The notes under the pieces: generated by a model
Told to the model about the DNA's origin: nothing
Database searches by the model: none
The model's input: the letters and a program-made list of their open reading frames with translations, nothing else
Shown: positions 36,086 to 48,679 of the stretch, in pieces
How the letters are laid out: every line of letters starts with the position of its first letter
Numbering within the stretch: position 1 is the stretch's first letter
NCBI GenBank assembly: GCA_933228895.1
Contig: OW121847.1
Span: 126,770,350 to 126,834,349 of the forward strand
From: Platycnemis pennipes
Taxonomy: Eukaryota > Arthropoda > Insecta > Odonata > Platycnemididae
Length of the DNA: 64,000 nt
Direction of reading: 5' to 3'
Program-made: the position numbers and the translations under genes

Positions 36086-36798
36086 TCACGTCTGTCCCAT
36101 CCTCGGCGATCCTCTCGTCTCGTTGCCCCCGGTGGGCTGCATGCTTCCGTCCGCTGCCTCGGCGAACCCCCCCGCGTCTAGCTCCGCTCCTCGGCTCCCT
36201 TCCCCGTGCCGGCCCCCACACCCCGCCGGGGAACTGCTTGTGCTGCTCGCGCCGCTCACGCTGCCCCCTCCCCCGCCCCCACCCGCCGTCGAGGACGAGG
36301 TGATGGACGTGGGCGACAGGGCCGGCAGGGCACCCGGGCCCGAGAGGGGGGGCTCCGGTGGTATCAGGCCTTCCTTCATGCGCTTCTTCTGCTTCATCCT
36401 CCGGTTCTGGAACCATATCTTCACCTGGGTCTCGTTCAGCTGCAGTGCGGAGGCAATTTCGATCCTCCTCGCCCGCGTTAGGTACTTGTTGAAGTGGAAC
36501 TCCTTCTCCAGTTCGGTGAGCTGCTTGTTCGTGAAGTTGGTGCGGCCCGCGCCCGGCGGCAATCCCGCCCCCCCTAAGCTTCCGCCGCCGCCGCAAATGC
36601 CGCCGCTGCCTGCCACCGCACCTGCCGCAACCGCGCCCCCCATGCCGCTCCCCGTCGTGCACGTGGGCCCCGCACCTCCAAGAGGGCCCATCCCGCCGCT
36701 GAGGACCATTCCCCCGCTCCCGTTGCTCGACGAAGGTGGGCCCAACGCTGCGCCTGCTCCGCTTCCATAGCCGTAATCGACGACAGATGGTTTAGGAG
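36086..36798 (-). CDS. lab: labial (Hox1), last coding exon with the homeodomain
   Basis: Labial is the anterior Hox transcription factor that patterns the intercalary head segment and gut in insects, acting in the nucleus with Extradenticle and Homothorax. The exon has 2 bases finishing a split codon, then 236 residues and TGA. Residues 1-80 are a Gly/Ala-rich linker beginning [11 protein letters not shown]. Residues 81-140 are a homeodomain with [20 protein letters not shown], Arg5, Ile47, Trp48, Phe49, Gln50, Asn51, Arg53 and Met54, the Labial/Hox1 pattern. A 96-residue Ser/Gly/Pro-rich tail follows, starting KEGLIPP and including a seven-glycine run. The exon is intact. It is far more GC-rich than its surroundings, which is why other frames on both strands also stay open (for example 36123-36770 plus and 35985-36662 minus). 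The hexapeptide-like motif and start codon are not in this exon. Identity is very sure, the splice site is good, and the tail is less certain. Confidence 0.97.
36377..36556 (-). other. lab: Homeobox (60-codon homeodomain) of labial
   Basis: Exactly 180 bp. Helix 3 reads [17 protein letters not shown], with the base-contacting Ile47, Gln50, Asn51 and Met54 and the core residues Leu16, Phe20, Trp48 and Phe49 all present. Helix 1 and 2 residues [13 protein letters not shown] and LQLNE separate it from Proboscipedia, Deformed and Antennapedia group members. Confidence 0.98.
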
Positions 36799-36815
36799 CT
36801 GAAAAAAATGAAACA
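36799..36815 (-). other. lab: 3' splice site before the labial homeobox exon
   Basis: On the minus strand, a pyrimidine tract TTTCATTTTTTTCAG ends at 36799, immediately before CTCCTAAACC. The frame upstream of the tract is not needed for the homeodomain. The exon begins with two bases of a split codon (phase 1 intron). This is a strong acceptor by sequence. Confidence 0.85.
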
Positions 36816-39800
36816 GAAGTTGATTATAATGAAGTATAGGACCATGCTTATTTGTTTCTCTACAGCTGCTTGGAAAGCAAACAAACACCAGTACCAAGGA
36901 GGTTGGATCGTTTCTGCATTAGTCAAAGCAAATAAGAAGGTACAAATTTTAAATTATGCCGTTAAAAAAAAGCATTGCTTCAAAAGAAGCATGCCTTATC
37001 CAACATAGTATTGGAATAGGGTAATAAAGATTATTCGAGGAATATATTTTTGAGGCAATGTTTCTTTTCTGCCCAACTACTTGACTTCTTGTGGACTACT
37101 TTTAAAGGACTAACGCATTAGAAAGCAACAATTTAATCATAATTTGGAAATATAAGTTTTTTATGTATTTATTTCATAATTTAAATTTATTTTAAAGATG
37201 CCCATGCTGTATTAGACTTTAACCATAATAACATAATTCTATGCTTTAAAGAAATTAATTTTTTCCATGAAGCACCTTGTTTCAAATTTAAGCCAGCATA
37301 ATTTCAAGTTTAACTTGTGGGAGAGAAAGCTTTGAAAGTTAGGATTCTTCTTATGTTAACATGTGGAGGACATGTCTCTCCATTCAATCATTATTGTGGA
37401 AAAACGACTACTATTATCTTGCGATCACAGCTTACTGAGGGTTTTAAAATGTGACTGGCACGCATGAGAAAGAAACAATGTATCCTTACAATCTGATACG
37501 TCCAAGCGCGTAAAATGGCCATTTTCTCTAAATTCGTCCCATTTAATGTGAACATTTTCCGGTGGTATAAGCTCGAGCTGTACGTCGGCCGTCTCAGTAG
37601 TTTTCATTATTTTCAAGATTATGATACAGAAAACCACTGATTGAGGACAAAAGACCGCATAATGAATTAAATGCGAACCTAAAACCGCCAATTTACTGCT
37701 GTTGCTGCTGCTTGATGGATCTTCCTTAGTTTTTCAGTGGCTAGTTTTTCTGCTTTGCTAATGAGTGTTGGTAAATGATGATCCATTAAAATAATTTCGG
37801 ATGGGATTAAAATACGTGGATATTTTTACCATACAACTTTCTGTGGTTTTTCGTTATTTACTCTGTGCTGAAGCACACGATGATGGGCCGAAAATCACAG
37901 ATAAAAATTTGGAAATCACAAAAATTCTGGTCATCAAAATGAAGGAAAGAAACTTGGAAATTTCTACGCATAATAGGTATTACAGATCAATCTTCAAAGG
38001 ATACCTACTCCAGACAGGCATTAATCGACAGATGTTTTTACGCTTATTTTTTTCTGACTTACTGTTGCTTTGGGAAAAAACGCGTTCAAGGGATTCTCAT
38101 TTTTGCAGTGCTACAATTCTGTGACCATTACGCATATGTATGTCATTTTGGGTGGATTGGTCTGATCGAATCCAAGAAAACTGAGCAAATACATAAGAGC
38201 TTTCACCACTCCCAGAAGCTTTTGTCAATATTATAACATCAAATATAGGCTTTTGTCTTTCCTTTGAGGAAATGTAATGAACATTTTATACGAGGATTTA
38301 ACTTTGAAAAAAGAGATACTTGAGAATAGTTGAATCTAATAAGCGTTTATTAAGTACCAAAGCATCATAAAATGCTCATGAGAGTATGCACCCTTCAATT
38401 ATTTGTGGCTTTTGGCTTTCTCAATTGTTCAGCAAATGATATAGAGCCCATAATCACTCCTCTGGTAGTTTTGAGGTATTCATGTAGGTAGTTATAGCAC
38501 GAAATTGTACAATATATACGATATCTCCTTTCCAAGTTAGGTTTGTATCACTGGAAGAGGAAGGCTTTCCCTTCATCATAATAGTAAGAGTGATCAAGGA
38601 CAACTATGAATTTGATAGACACCAAAAACCGCGACGGTATCAATGCGATCAGAGTTGAATTGATGGGATCAAGTTATTTTAGTTGATGGAAATTTTCTTT
38701 ATATGGCTTCTCAGAAAAGCAGGCGGATGCAGTAGAAATAAGCATGGCTTCTATTAACAGAATTTGTCCGAGAAGGAAATACACAGTTTCATAGTACACG
38801 CCAAGTAAGGTAACGCAACTAAACCACCTGTCAATTACATTCCGTTTAAAGAATCATAATTGATAACTTAATAAACATCCCTTTTGTTTATACATGGCTG
38901 TAACACTTAAGAGTGGCACTTTTGTTAATGCATGGCATACTTATTCCTTTATAATATAATGCCATTTTAAGAAGAAAAAATGAACAGGTAGAAGAAACTC
39001 GAGATATTTACAGTGATGGACTGAATTTTGTTTGCTTTTGAAATGCTTATCATGGCGTATGGTTCTCGAAGCATAACGTGCCCCTGTATCAAGCCGTAAC
39101 AGTTATGAAGCGTGAATTGTTTTGCAAGGACGTATCCTCTATATCCATCAGGAGCGTGCACATAGTCACCTCACATGAACGATATAATGTAAAAAGAAAT
39201 AACGGAGACGGTGTCACGCTGTATTAGTATGCAGCATGACGCCGCCTGAAATTCTCGTCAGCCTCAATCATAGGGTAAGTCATCCCGAATCCTCTACCAC
39301 TACATCATCATCATAAATTGTAAAACTTTACGATGGTTAGGATAGCAATTCTTATTTTACAGCGGATCTTACTGACATTTCGTTCGACGATTCCTAAGAC
39401 TTTGGTGGCATATAAAAATGATTTGCCGAACGCCTAACGCCAATCTGTGTAAAGGCTAATATAATTTCCATTCAAAATAATAATAATCACATGAGCAAGC
39501 AGTCACGCGAAATAGACAAAGAAGGATGACAACCACCGCTAATCGAATCGATTATCTTAGGAGGCCACTTTGATCTGGGCTACAAATTTTAATTTTCTTG
39601 TCTTCGCGTTTTGAATGGCTTTGAATTTTCACGCTTGAATAGTACTCTGTTTCGTACAATGTTGAATTTTTAGAAACACCAATTAATTTACTTTGGTTAG
39701 TGTTCAGTTATGACATCAAATGGAATATCTTGAACTATATATCCTCTGAATCACGAAAGTATATTGAGGACGGATAATATGTGTATGAAATTAAATACAA

Positions 39801-40160
39801 GTAGGCTATCTATATAATTAAGCAATATCTTATCAACCATTGTGGTTTTTTTCCGATTCCCAACACTCCGCCGGAAGTTAAACTGGTGATTAGCAGAGCT
39901 GGATTTAAATTATAATGTTGTGGTGTATATGATAACGTGAACTTTGCACTTGGCAGGTTTTCGGTATTAGTGTCGTAATGATTGCCATTGATTTTTATCC
40001 GAGCGGAGAAAATGTGAGGAGAGTTCAGAAAATAGAAAGTAATAAATTAAAAATCGAGTAGTTAGTATTTTTTCAAATTTTTGCTTTTAGTTACTCTTTT
40101 CAACTCTTCTAAATGTTATTTAACACCTGATATGGGACGAGTTAATCGCTCTTAGATCAT
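36816..40160 (-). other. lab: labial intron, part nearest the homeobox exon
   Basis: AT-rich, no coding exon recognised. Two ORFs deserve a note only: 37425-37691 (minus, 88 codons, with a protein-like middle near ADVQLELIPPENVHIKWDEF) and 37801-38124 (plus, 107 codons). Neither has a domain I know. Assigning the region to the intron is inference from the missing upstream labial exon. Confidence 0.6.
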
Positions 40161-40239
40161 TTAAGTGGTGAATTCTGTTGCCATTATTTGCCTAAATTGG
40201 CCTGGGGTAAGCTTTCGCAATGCTCTTATTCTTCAATCA

Positions 40240-40740
40240 AGGGGAGATCGTATTTCGGTGGGCCAAGCGTATGCGACATTACGCCCCCGCGCCATCCCAA
40301 ATCTACCTTATTTAAACACCTACCAGTTCGTCTTCCCGCCCCACCCCCTGCTTCCATCCACTCCAGCGGAGAAGCACGACAATGCACACATACACGCACA
40401 CTCGCGCGCGCACGCACACACACACTCAAGCCCGTCCCTCAGAGCTTCCTCCTTCGGAAGATGGATGGCGTCACACGAGGTGAAAAAACAGATTCATCCC
40501 GATCCGTCTTCCTCGGAGCTTCATTTAGGGAAGGCCATCGCAACCCGAGGGATATCAATATAAGGGAGGAGGGCGGGGGCGAGGACAGGGGGTGGGCACG
40601 CGAACTTAATTGGCAACGTCCTGCGGGAGAGAGTTGCGTCCAACTCCGCCGGCCCTGAGGAAAAGATGAGAGAGGCGAGAGGGGAAGCGCTCCAAGTGGG
40701 AGTAGGGAGGAGAGGAGGAATGGGATAGTTAGTGCGAAGC
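40240..40740. other. GC-rich island with a CA/CG microsatellite
   Basis: A GC-rich patch inside the inferred labial intron, with a (CA)n/(CG)n dinucleotide tract at 40384-40427 and purine-rich GGAGG words near 40565-40720. Overlapping ORFs up to 156 codons occur in most frames on both strands and lack domains. Confidence 0.45.
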
Positions 40741-41505
40741 AGAATGCCCACCGGTTCCTTGAAAAGGCCAAATAGCTAATAGCAGCCTTTCCATAATGTT
40801 CCATAAGTATACTGCACTGAATAATCTCTGTACTGCCTCGACACGAAAGCTATTAATGCCCGAAAAAAACCCAAATTATAACAAACTCTTTCAGAAATTG
40901 GAATGGTGGGTTTAGCATATTTATTTTAGTCTGGATGGTACGATAATTTCTTCTATAAGTACTTGAATCATGTTTGTTAGTGAATTTTCAGTAATCTTCT
41001 TTCAGTTCGTGTAACATTATCGTTATACAAATTTTCATTTTCTCGTATGTAGCGTAAAACAATATTCGTACATTATTTAATGTTTGAAGATTTTGCTTTT
41101 CAATCGGAACATTTAGAAGAGTTTCTGTCTTCTACAATGTTGATAATGTCAAATGATAGTAGCTTTTCGTTATTAATGTATTGTGGCTTAAGATCCAATT
41201 TTCAAGAATGCTAAAACTCTCTGCTGAAATGCAGGATTTGCCCATGTGGTTTAGATACTCCAGTGAAGCATATCTCCATCTATTTCAAATAGCAAATCTA
41301 GACTTTCATGCCAACTCATTGGCGTAATGAAATCCGAGTAAAATATCCAGCGAAAAAGACGGAGCATAAAGTCTTTAAATATGTTGCACGGGTAAACCTC
41401 AAATTGATTGGGGCGCAAGAAGAATTAACGATTACTTCACATGTATAAACTCCAGAAGCCTCGACAAACTTAAGAATTTCCCGTAATGGTAGGTATCCAC
41501 AACTT

Positions 41506-41585
41506 AATTACTGGCTGTTTTAACCAAGTCGGTAACGCGCCGGTCAGGCAACTCAAAAGTCACGGGCTCGAATCCCACCCAGGGA
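41506..41585 (+). repeat. tRNA-like SINE head (family C)
   Basis: A-box-like TAACCAAGTCGGTAACGC and B box GGGCTCGAATCCC are correctly spaced, like the copy at 22141. AT-rich sequence with (T)n and a TTTAAAG repeat follows. No closed acceptor stem, so a repeat and not a tRNA gene. Confidence 0.6.
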
Positions 41586-42418
41586 ATGGATCTAAAAATC
41601 CAAGTCTACTTCTGTTGTGACTAAATTTTACCATTTTAATGTTGTTAAATGAGTTTTTAAAAGCCTATTTTTTAAAGTTTTAAAAAGGCTTCTATTTATA
41701 TTTATCATCTTCCGCATTAGAATTTAGCTCACCTGTGGCAGCATTGACCGTGTCTTGAATGACTAAATAAAACTAATCGGAAATTCTGAGTTTTAGAGGT
41801 TTTTTTATTTGTGCCTCACTATTGGTTGGTGAAATATAGGTATATGTGTGGAGAAGTACCTACACAGTTGCTCAGCCTTTTATTATTCAGTGGAGAAATC
41901 ATCTTATCTTAATATTATAATCATCTTTGAGTAACAGTTGCTCTGAATTTGCCCTGAGTTCGAAGTCATTGGATGTAACGTATGATATTACCGTTCACAT
42001 AACAGCCTTGGAATCCAATTTTCTATGCTGTTTTTATAACGCGCTCCCAGATTGTAATACGTAACAGTCTACGGAGTCCACGAAATTAATATTTCAAGTA
42101 ATGAATACACCCTGACGGAGGTCGGTAGCTGTGCATATTTTTACCAAGTACATTTACATACCAGTTAACATACTTCCACGATTATTTTACGTAATAATAA
42201 TGGACATTAGACTATTTGGTCATAGTTTGCAAGACTGCCACTTTAATGATAATGTAGGAAGATACTTTATAATAAGCCTTAATGAGATACCTTAATAAAA
42301 TTATGGGAAAACTTTAGCGCCAGGAAAAAAATGTTCTGCTACAAATTTTTTACTTTTTTTATAGATTTAATTACAGAGATTATTCTGCTCTGAAACATAT
42401 TGTTACGATTTTTGCAGT

Positions 42419-42681
42419 CAGGATACGGGTTGATATGGTGAACAGAGTACTGTTTTTCCATCCCTGGGGCTTGCTGTGAATCCTGGCAGTGGTAGAGATT
42501 TTTCTTGATATACCGGTCCCTACTTGAGTGCTGTGCAGAGCAATTCGAGTGCAGAACTCCGTCAATTAGATGGGACGTGAAACCGTGGATCACTTGGTTC
42601 CTTACGTTATGACCAAGCAAATGATGACGCCGGGTTTCTCTCCACTCTTCCTCTGTTTCCGAATAACTATTACAACTACAA
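42419..42681 (+). repeat. SINE, family A, complete copy with target duplication
   Basis: The most complete family A copy here. It starts with a tRNA-like head (ATATGGTGAACAGAGTACTG as A-box region, GCTGTGAATCCTGG as a decayed B box), passes through the core block with AGATGGGACGT, and ends with CGCCGGGTTTCTCTCCACTC and an AT-rich tail. TTTTGCAGT at 42410-42418 and 42682-42690 is a perfect 9-bp flanking duplication and gives a length of 263 bp. It sits in the inferred labial intron, opposite in sense to labial. Confidence 0.8.
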
Positions 42682-42699
42682 TTTTGCAGTGGTTTACTC

Positions 42700-44100
42700 G
42701 ATATTCAACTATTTACCATTTTTTTGCTTTGCCTACGAAGAGGCGAACTTCACTTAATTACTTACCTGCCCTTAATTAATTAACAAAATGCAAACTCATC
42801 ACGGAGAACCAATGAAAGTAGGAGACTTACGTATTTAATATGAGTTGTGCACGGAAAATGATACCTTAGGCTCAATTTTTCCTTATTGCATTTATCCGTA
42901 ATTGAAACTTTGCTGGTGTATGTCTTAAGACGCAAATACAAATCTGTACTTAACAAGAAATAATCCCTTTTCTTAACTATATAAATGAAATTAACATTAG
43001 ATATTCAACCAGTAACGTGAGAGCTAGTTTCTGTGGGAAGGGTAGTTCTCAGTAAGCAATAAGCCCAACGGTTGCGAGGTGGGCCAGAACCTTCTCGTAG
43101 ACTATGGATTCTCATAGAGGTGATGCTTGGAGAGTGATGAAGTTTGGGTTTAAGAGAGCTCTTCCCGATTGGTACCCGGATAAAACAGTTCGTAGGCTTC
43201 ATTTCTACCCGGGGAACTACCGCGAGTGCTGGCAATATATACATAGAGAAGTAGGAAACTTTGCTGTTAATTTCATTCCAATGACGGTGCAAAATCGCGC
43301 AAAAATGTTCCACTTTTGACGACCGTGCTCCTACCGCTACCTAAGTAATATAATTTCAGTCAGCGAAAGAAAGCCTGTAAATTGAATAATAAGAAAACCC
43401 CTTGCTCTCAATTGATTATCGCAGCTCATAAACTATGGCGCTGTAAAGAGAAGGAAGTGTGGGGGCTTGGAGAGGGAAAGGGAATAAAAATCTATTGAAA
43501 AGGGGACCCTGAGTACGTCGCGTGCGTTGTGTCCCGAGATATTACAGGAGTAGTATTCCCGATAGAGAGGGCTACTGTCGCCCACACCAGCCGCTAACAC
43601 GGCACTGGCAGCGGCCCCTTATAGCGGATAAGAATCGAAAGATGCGGAAGAGATAGGCTCTCAGAAATGGCTGACAAGCTGACTTCCTGTTCCCCGTCTC
43701 CATCAGGAGTTGAACAAAAAAAATGATTCTCCTCCAGCCCGGCAATTCCACCACCATTATCCTCCTCCCCGTTCAGAAAAACCTCGGGCCCCTTCTCTTC
43801 TCCTGGCAGCAATTGCTCCCTCTTGACGATGGCGACGTTTGCATCCGCCTCCTCCGCCCAAAATGCACCTCGCGACGTGGCGTGCCACGCTCCTGGCACT
43901 TCATTTATTCTCACTCCAGGAAGGGAGAAAAAGAATGTTTACGGGCGGGATATTAGTGTCGTCTATTGGTCTTTTAAGGTTGCCGGTTTTTTCTCTTCGG
44001 TAGCGAGGAGCGAAATTCATTTCCTAATATTAAAATACTTCGTGCAGAATGGATCATATTTTGAAACGATCTACCAATAGTATATAATATGGTACTATTT
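42700..44100. other. Intronic sequence with a GC-rich patch at 43540-43960
   Basis: No exon recognised. A 71-codon plus ORF at 43104-43319 (near GFKRALPDWYPDKTVRRLHF) is protein-like by eye but has no domain I recognise. The patch at 43540-43960 has ORFs on both strands with no domain. Confidence 0.4.
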
Positions 44101-44302
44101 CCATAGAATGTCTATCCATGATTTTATTTTCCATATTATGTTAGTCTTATACTCGAGTCTTGAGGATAGGAAACAACTCGGTGTTACGTTTTATCAATCA
44201 ATGTCCTCCATTGTCGACTATAGTTGATCAAAACCTATGTCATTTTTGCGGATCAAATGAATGGGTACCTATTATATAAATTGGTTGGGTAAGCACCTAC
44301 TC
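44101..44302 (+). repeat. Direct repeat, copy 1 (about 200 bp)
   Basis: Matches 44664-44864 over its full length with few differences, in the same orientation. The match runs from CCATAG to GGGTAAGCACCTACTC. The two copies start 563 bp apart. I see no inverted ends or tRNA boxes, so the element type is unknown. Confidence 0.9.
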
Positions 44303-44663
44303 TGTATTTAGCTGCTGATGACAGATGACATTCCGCGTGAGTACAATATGACGTTTGTCGCAAATTTAAAATTTCACGTAGGTATTGGAAAATCTGAATT
44401 GGAGTGAGAAGTTTAAACCTAAAACAATATTCTCTGTGAAATATGATAAATTTTACAATGTGTACTCAGACATATCATTGTACATTGGTGCTCAAAATAT
44501 TTCGAACAAAACTTGCTTTCGTAGCTAAAAAAACTGCCGGTACGTTGGTGCTTTGGGAGTGGGTCACAATGAGTATTATGTAGAATATCTTCGCAGAAGT
44601 TGAGATGTTTTCGGTGTCTTCATCCATTTAAATATGATATTCCTTCCCTGTGCGAAGTTTTTT

Positions 44664-44864
44664 CCATAGTATTTCTATTCATCATTTTACTTTCCATATT
44701 ATGTTAGTCTTATACTCGAGTCTTGAGGATAGAAAACAACTCGGTGTTACGTTTTATCAATCAATGTCCTCCATTGTCGACCATAGTTGATCAAAACCTA
44801 TCTCATCTTTATGGTCAAATTAATGGGCACCTATTATATAAATTGGTTGGGTAAGCACCTACTC
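44664..44864 (+). repeat. Direct repeat, copy 2 (about 200 bp)
   Basis: The second copy of the 44101-44302 repeat. Differences are mainly single-base changes. The 360 bp between the copies is unrelated to them. Confidence 0.9.
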
Positions 44865-44879
44865 ACGCCAAGTATTATT

Positions 44880-47800
44880 GCCGTGGCCCACCTTTTCCCC
44901 ATCTCTCCGTATCGCGTGAACGTCTTCGCCGCTTGCATGTCTATAAAAAGCAAGTTAATAGAGGTAGCGGCGTTAGTCGGGGCAGGGGTATTTTTTCGAT
45001 TTCTTTAGGGTTGATTTAAATATTCTCGGAAATCTATATTAAATTAGATTCAGTGATAACGGTACTGCACGTGGAGCAGAAGTATTAAAGAGTACCCAGT
45101 ACCTACAAGCCTTAGTGGCTAAAAAAGAATTCGCGACGGTAATTCTTATGAGGAAACGTAGGTCCCCATTTTGAAATTTCGCATGAATGCTTTCCTATAA
45201 AATTATTTTCTTTTAAATTTCTAAAAACATTTTATAATTTTTCCGTGTTTTTTTAAATCTGGAAATCGCAGAAGACGGAGAGCCAATACTTGACCATGGG
45301 AAATTGACATTACCCGTACCAGCAGTACTCGGTAACTTACAGTTTAAATGATCATAAGGTTCTCAAAATGTTTGATTATCATATATTTATTTATGATTGT
45401 ATTTTTATAGGATTGAGTTTGTTGTTAGATTTTGTGGTGTTTACAATCTATACAAGTCTAATCAGCCCTTCATTAAAATGCAATATGTCAAAATACTCTT
45501 TCATTCGATTCACTCTGTATTGGACCACCGATATATGGATAGGTATATGGAAGTATAGTGTATATAGAAAGATAGATGGAAAATAATACCTTTCTGAGTT
45601 AATTTTCTCCTTTTTTCCATGATGCCACGCTTCAAATTCACTATAGTCTTTGATTCCACAGTTGTCAACATTGACAAAATTGTTCGTGCATTAGTAGCAT
45701 CATTTCATGATAGAAAAATCCTTGTTTTTAAAGAGTAGTCTTATTGATTTCTTCATTTGTTTCTTATCGATTGCTTATGGTGTTCTCAATATTTGGCACA
45801 GTTCTGATTCTTCGTGGCCCAGTCAGGTGGCATATTTAGTTTGGCTACCTCATTTATGTTTATTCATCATGGTATGCCGTTGTGTTGTCCCGCTGTTTAA
45901 CAATTAACAGGTGCATATAATTAGGAGAATTAGCGAGTTACTAAAAGACATGTGCCAAGGTCCATTTTGGGCAAAGACTTGTCTATATATTCAGAATACG
46001 GCTTTGACAACTTCTCTTCACCGATAGTTTTATTTTATTTAACAGTCTTTAACTTATATTTAATCAATGTTAAACTATTTAGTGATTTTAAGGTCAATCG
46101 TTGTACAATTCAAGTAAAACTCACACCAAATACGCAAATACAATTTTAGTACAGGAAAGTTTTGAAGGTTTAGATAAAAGTTAGTGCCTTTGTAAATGCA
46201 TGTGATATGGGATGTTTTTTTATTACTTTTCTTGCCCGTAGGCTCACTCTTTTCCTCACGGCTTAGTGCTCTTTGCCTCCTGTTCATTTAAAATGTTATT
46301 TGGATAATGCTGCCGTCCATCACTAAATCTCATTTAGAGCTTTGATACTCTCTAAACTCAAGACTTTTACTTCATCCCTAAAATGAACAGTGATCACGAG
46401 ACTCTTTAAAACTGCTTCTAATACGGGAGACGTACCCTTCTTTCGAATTTCCGTGAACTCTAAGGTTTTAATATTATACTTCAATACATAGCACAAGGAC
46501 CCAACAAGGGGCTTTAATGTAACCGCCGCCAGGAGATCTAATTGAATATTTTAAACTGCATTTCGTTTGAATTTCAATCTGAAACAACCTTTTTTACTCT
46601 TTCATTTGTTTATAGAGTGTTCTGTTTACTTTATTGATCACCATTGGCAATTGACATCATTGTTTTGATAAATAAAATATAATAGTATTCCTCATTAATT
46701 TAAAATTCCGAATTTCGTAGCCGAACTATCATGAATGTTAATTTCCTTTCCTTAGAAGTGTCAATTTAAAACAGGGTTTGGAAACTTTTATTCTCTCATT
46801 GCCTGCGTTTGTTACATTTCAATGTAAGGGCATATTAACGTTCTGTGGAAGAGCTTTTAAGATATGCCCTCCAGGCGCTGGAAAGTTTGCCAGTGGTTCA
46901 GGTCATATCCTTTCATATTCTGCGTCTTTGGCTCTTTTCCATCCCTCCTTTCTCCCATCGTTTTGTGCCATTTCGTCCTGTGCACACACGGCATGTTGTC
47001 CCAGCTAAGCCGATCGAGGCGGCGCACTACAACTATTGTTCTGCGAACCTCTCATGGGCAGCTGTTACGGCATCTCCCCCCTTGCTTGCTAAGTCTGCCC
47101 AAAAGATCAAATAAAGGAGCAAGGGTTGAGGGAAAGAGTTGAAGGCAAACGGGAGGGTCAGTGGTGTAGAGGATAGGGAAAATGGTAGGGGGGGACGAGA
47201 GAATGGCGAAAGGGAAAAGAGGGAGGAAGTGGGAAGGAAGAGGGAGTGGTGTAGTGGTTTCGGTTGGGAGACGAAGGGGTCCTAAACGATGTCCGAAAGA
47301 GGAATCTTCGTCGACAATAATCAAGTGGAACGGGTGTGGGTGCTGTCCGTCAGGGAGGCTAGTGAGTCATACTGATTCGTTAGCTTCCCGGGTCTCCGCG
47401 TCCACCGTCGGCTGACCATGCCTCGTGTCCAGCCACAACGTGGTCCAGCCCCTTCCATTCGTCCCGTCTCAATCCTCCCAGTGTCCGTAATAAGGCTTGC
47501 TCAGATGTCGGACAAATCACCCCTTTTGGACCCAAGGAGGCAGAAGCCTTTCGCAGAACCCTCCTCTGGACCCAACTGCCTAAATCCCCTCGCTCGACCG
47601 GTCATGACCAGTCATCTAATCATCGACCAATACTTCCACTCAAAGGTAAGATTGTGTGGCACGAATCCTTAATTGAGATACGGCAGAATAACTGGGATGA
47701 TCTAACTGATACAAAACCTATTTTTGTATACGAAAGGCGTGTCGGTAGGAAAACTATAGCTATCGTCATGATTCCTACAGTCAGTTCTTTAGTCCTATTC

Positions 47801-48670
47801 TTTCTCTGCTCATCTCAGAATGATATTTATTAGAAATGGTGCTTTTTCGCAATTGCACTTTGAAGCATGGGTATTTAAAAAAAGCTTGAGGTACTTTAAG
47901 CGTTATCTTTATGTAGCAATTATTTACAATCCATTGCTTTACTTGAGGGGAAAGCATATTGATAAGAATCTGATAGAAAACACGAAGTGAATTTAAAGAT
48001 GGATGTCAAATGTGCATTTCAGTCCTTATCGGAAAAAAGAATTCTTAACTTCGAAATATGTTGAACCTTTGAATGAGAAAATGAAACTATTCATATTTTT
48101 CTGTAAATTTTTCTTCGAATTTAGTTGTAAGCTTGTTATCTGCATGCCCTATTTATTTGCATACCATTAGAATACAAAATCAGAGGTTTTAATGGAAATT
48201 AAATATTCTCTTCCTTTTTCTTGTTGCGTTTAGGTGGTAAAAAGTTGCTTAGATTTTCAAGAATAGGTGAACCATTCCAAGTAAATAAAAAATAAATGTA
48301 ATACACGAAAATTATCATCTGTGATGTTGAAAAGCTTCTATTCTTTAATAAAGAAACATTCTATCCGATAAATGGCTGAAATGAATGCTATTCGGGTTTA
48401 TGTTAGAATTTAATAACTGGAGGTTGCGTTTAAAAAAATAAACAAATCTGGTCAAAAGCTCACTCCATCATCAAGACAACCATCCTATGGAGTTTAAAAT
48501 GGATGATAAAATATCATACAACATTTGTGAGATACGCTCCATAAAAAGGAAAGGATAAATTGACCAATTAGTACAAAAATCTTGTCTGTGTTTTATTTTG
48601 AAGTGCTCAGCTAGTAGTTATTAGGTGGAAGCGACTGGCAGCGAAAGCCAATGGTGTCGGTTTACTTAGA
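44880..48670. other. Intronic sequence with a GC-rich patch at 46960-47640
   Basis: No exon recognised. The patch at 46960-47640 is GC-rich, purine-rich at 47110-47290, with ORFs on both strands up to 92 codons and no domain. The remainder is AT-rich, with only short ORFs. Confidence 0.4.
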
Positions 48671-48679
48671 TAGTTGGGA

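Noticed and set aside
36123..36770. 215-codon plus-strand ORF, and 225-codon minus ORF in another frame, over the labial exon
   Set aside because: Shadow frames of a GC-rich exon. The labial frame contains the homeodomain and the splice site fits it.
40384..40427. Array-like alternating CA/CG as a CRISPR or satellite
   Set aside because: Simple dinucleotide microsatellite, with no spacers.
41506..41585. Possible tRNA gene
   Set aside because: No acceptor stem pairing. It resembles the repeat head at 22141.
44616..44640. Minus-strand reading with FKWM, similar to the Labial YKWM motif
   Set aside because: The neighbours (a KTPK sequence after it) do not match the Labial motif context, and there is no nearby donor site that would join it in phase to 36798.
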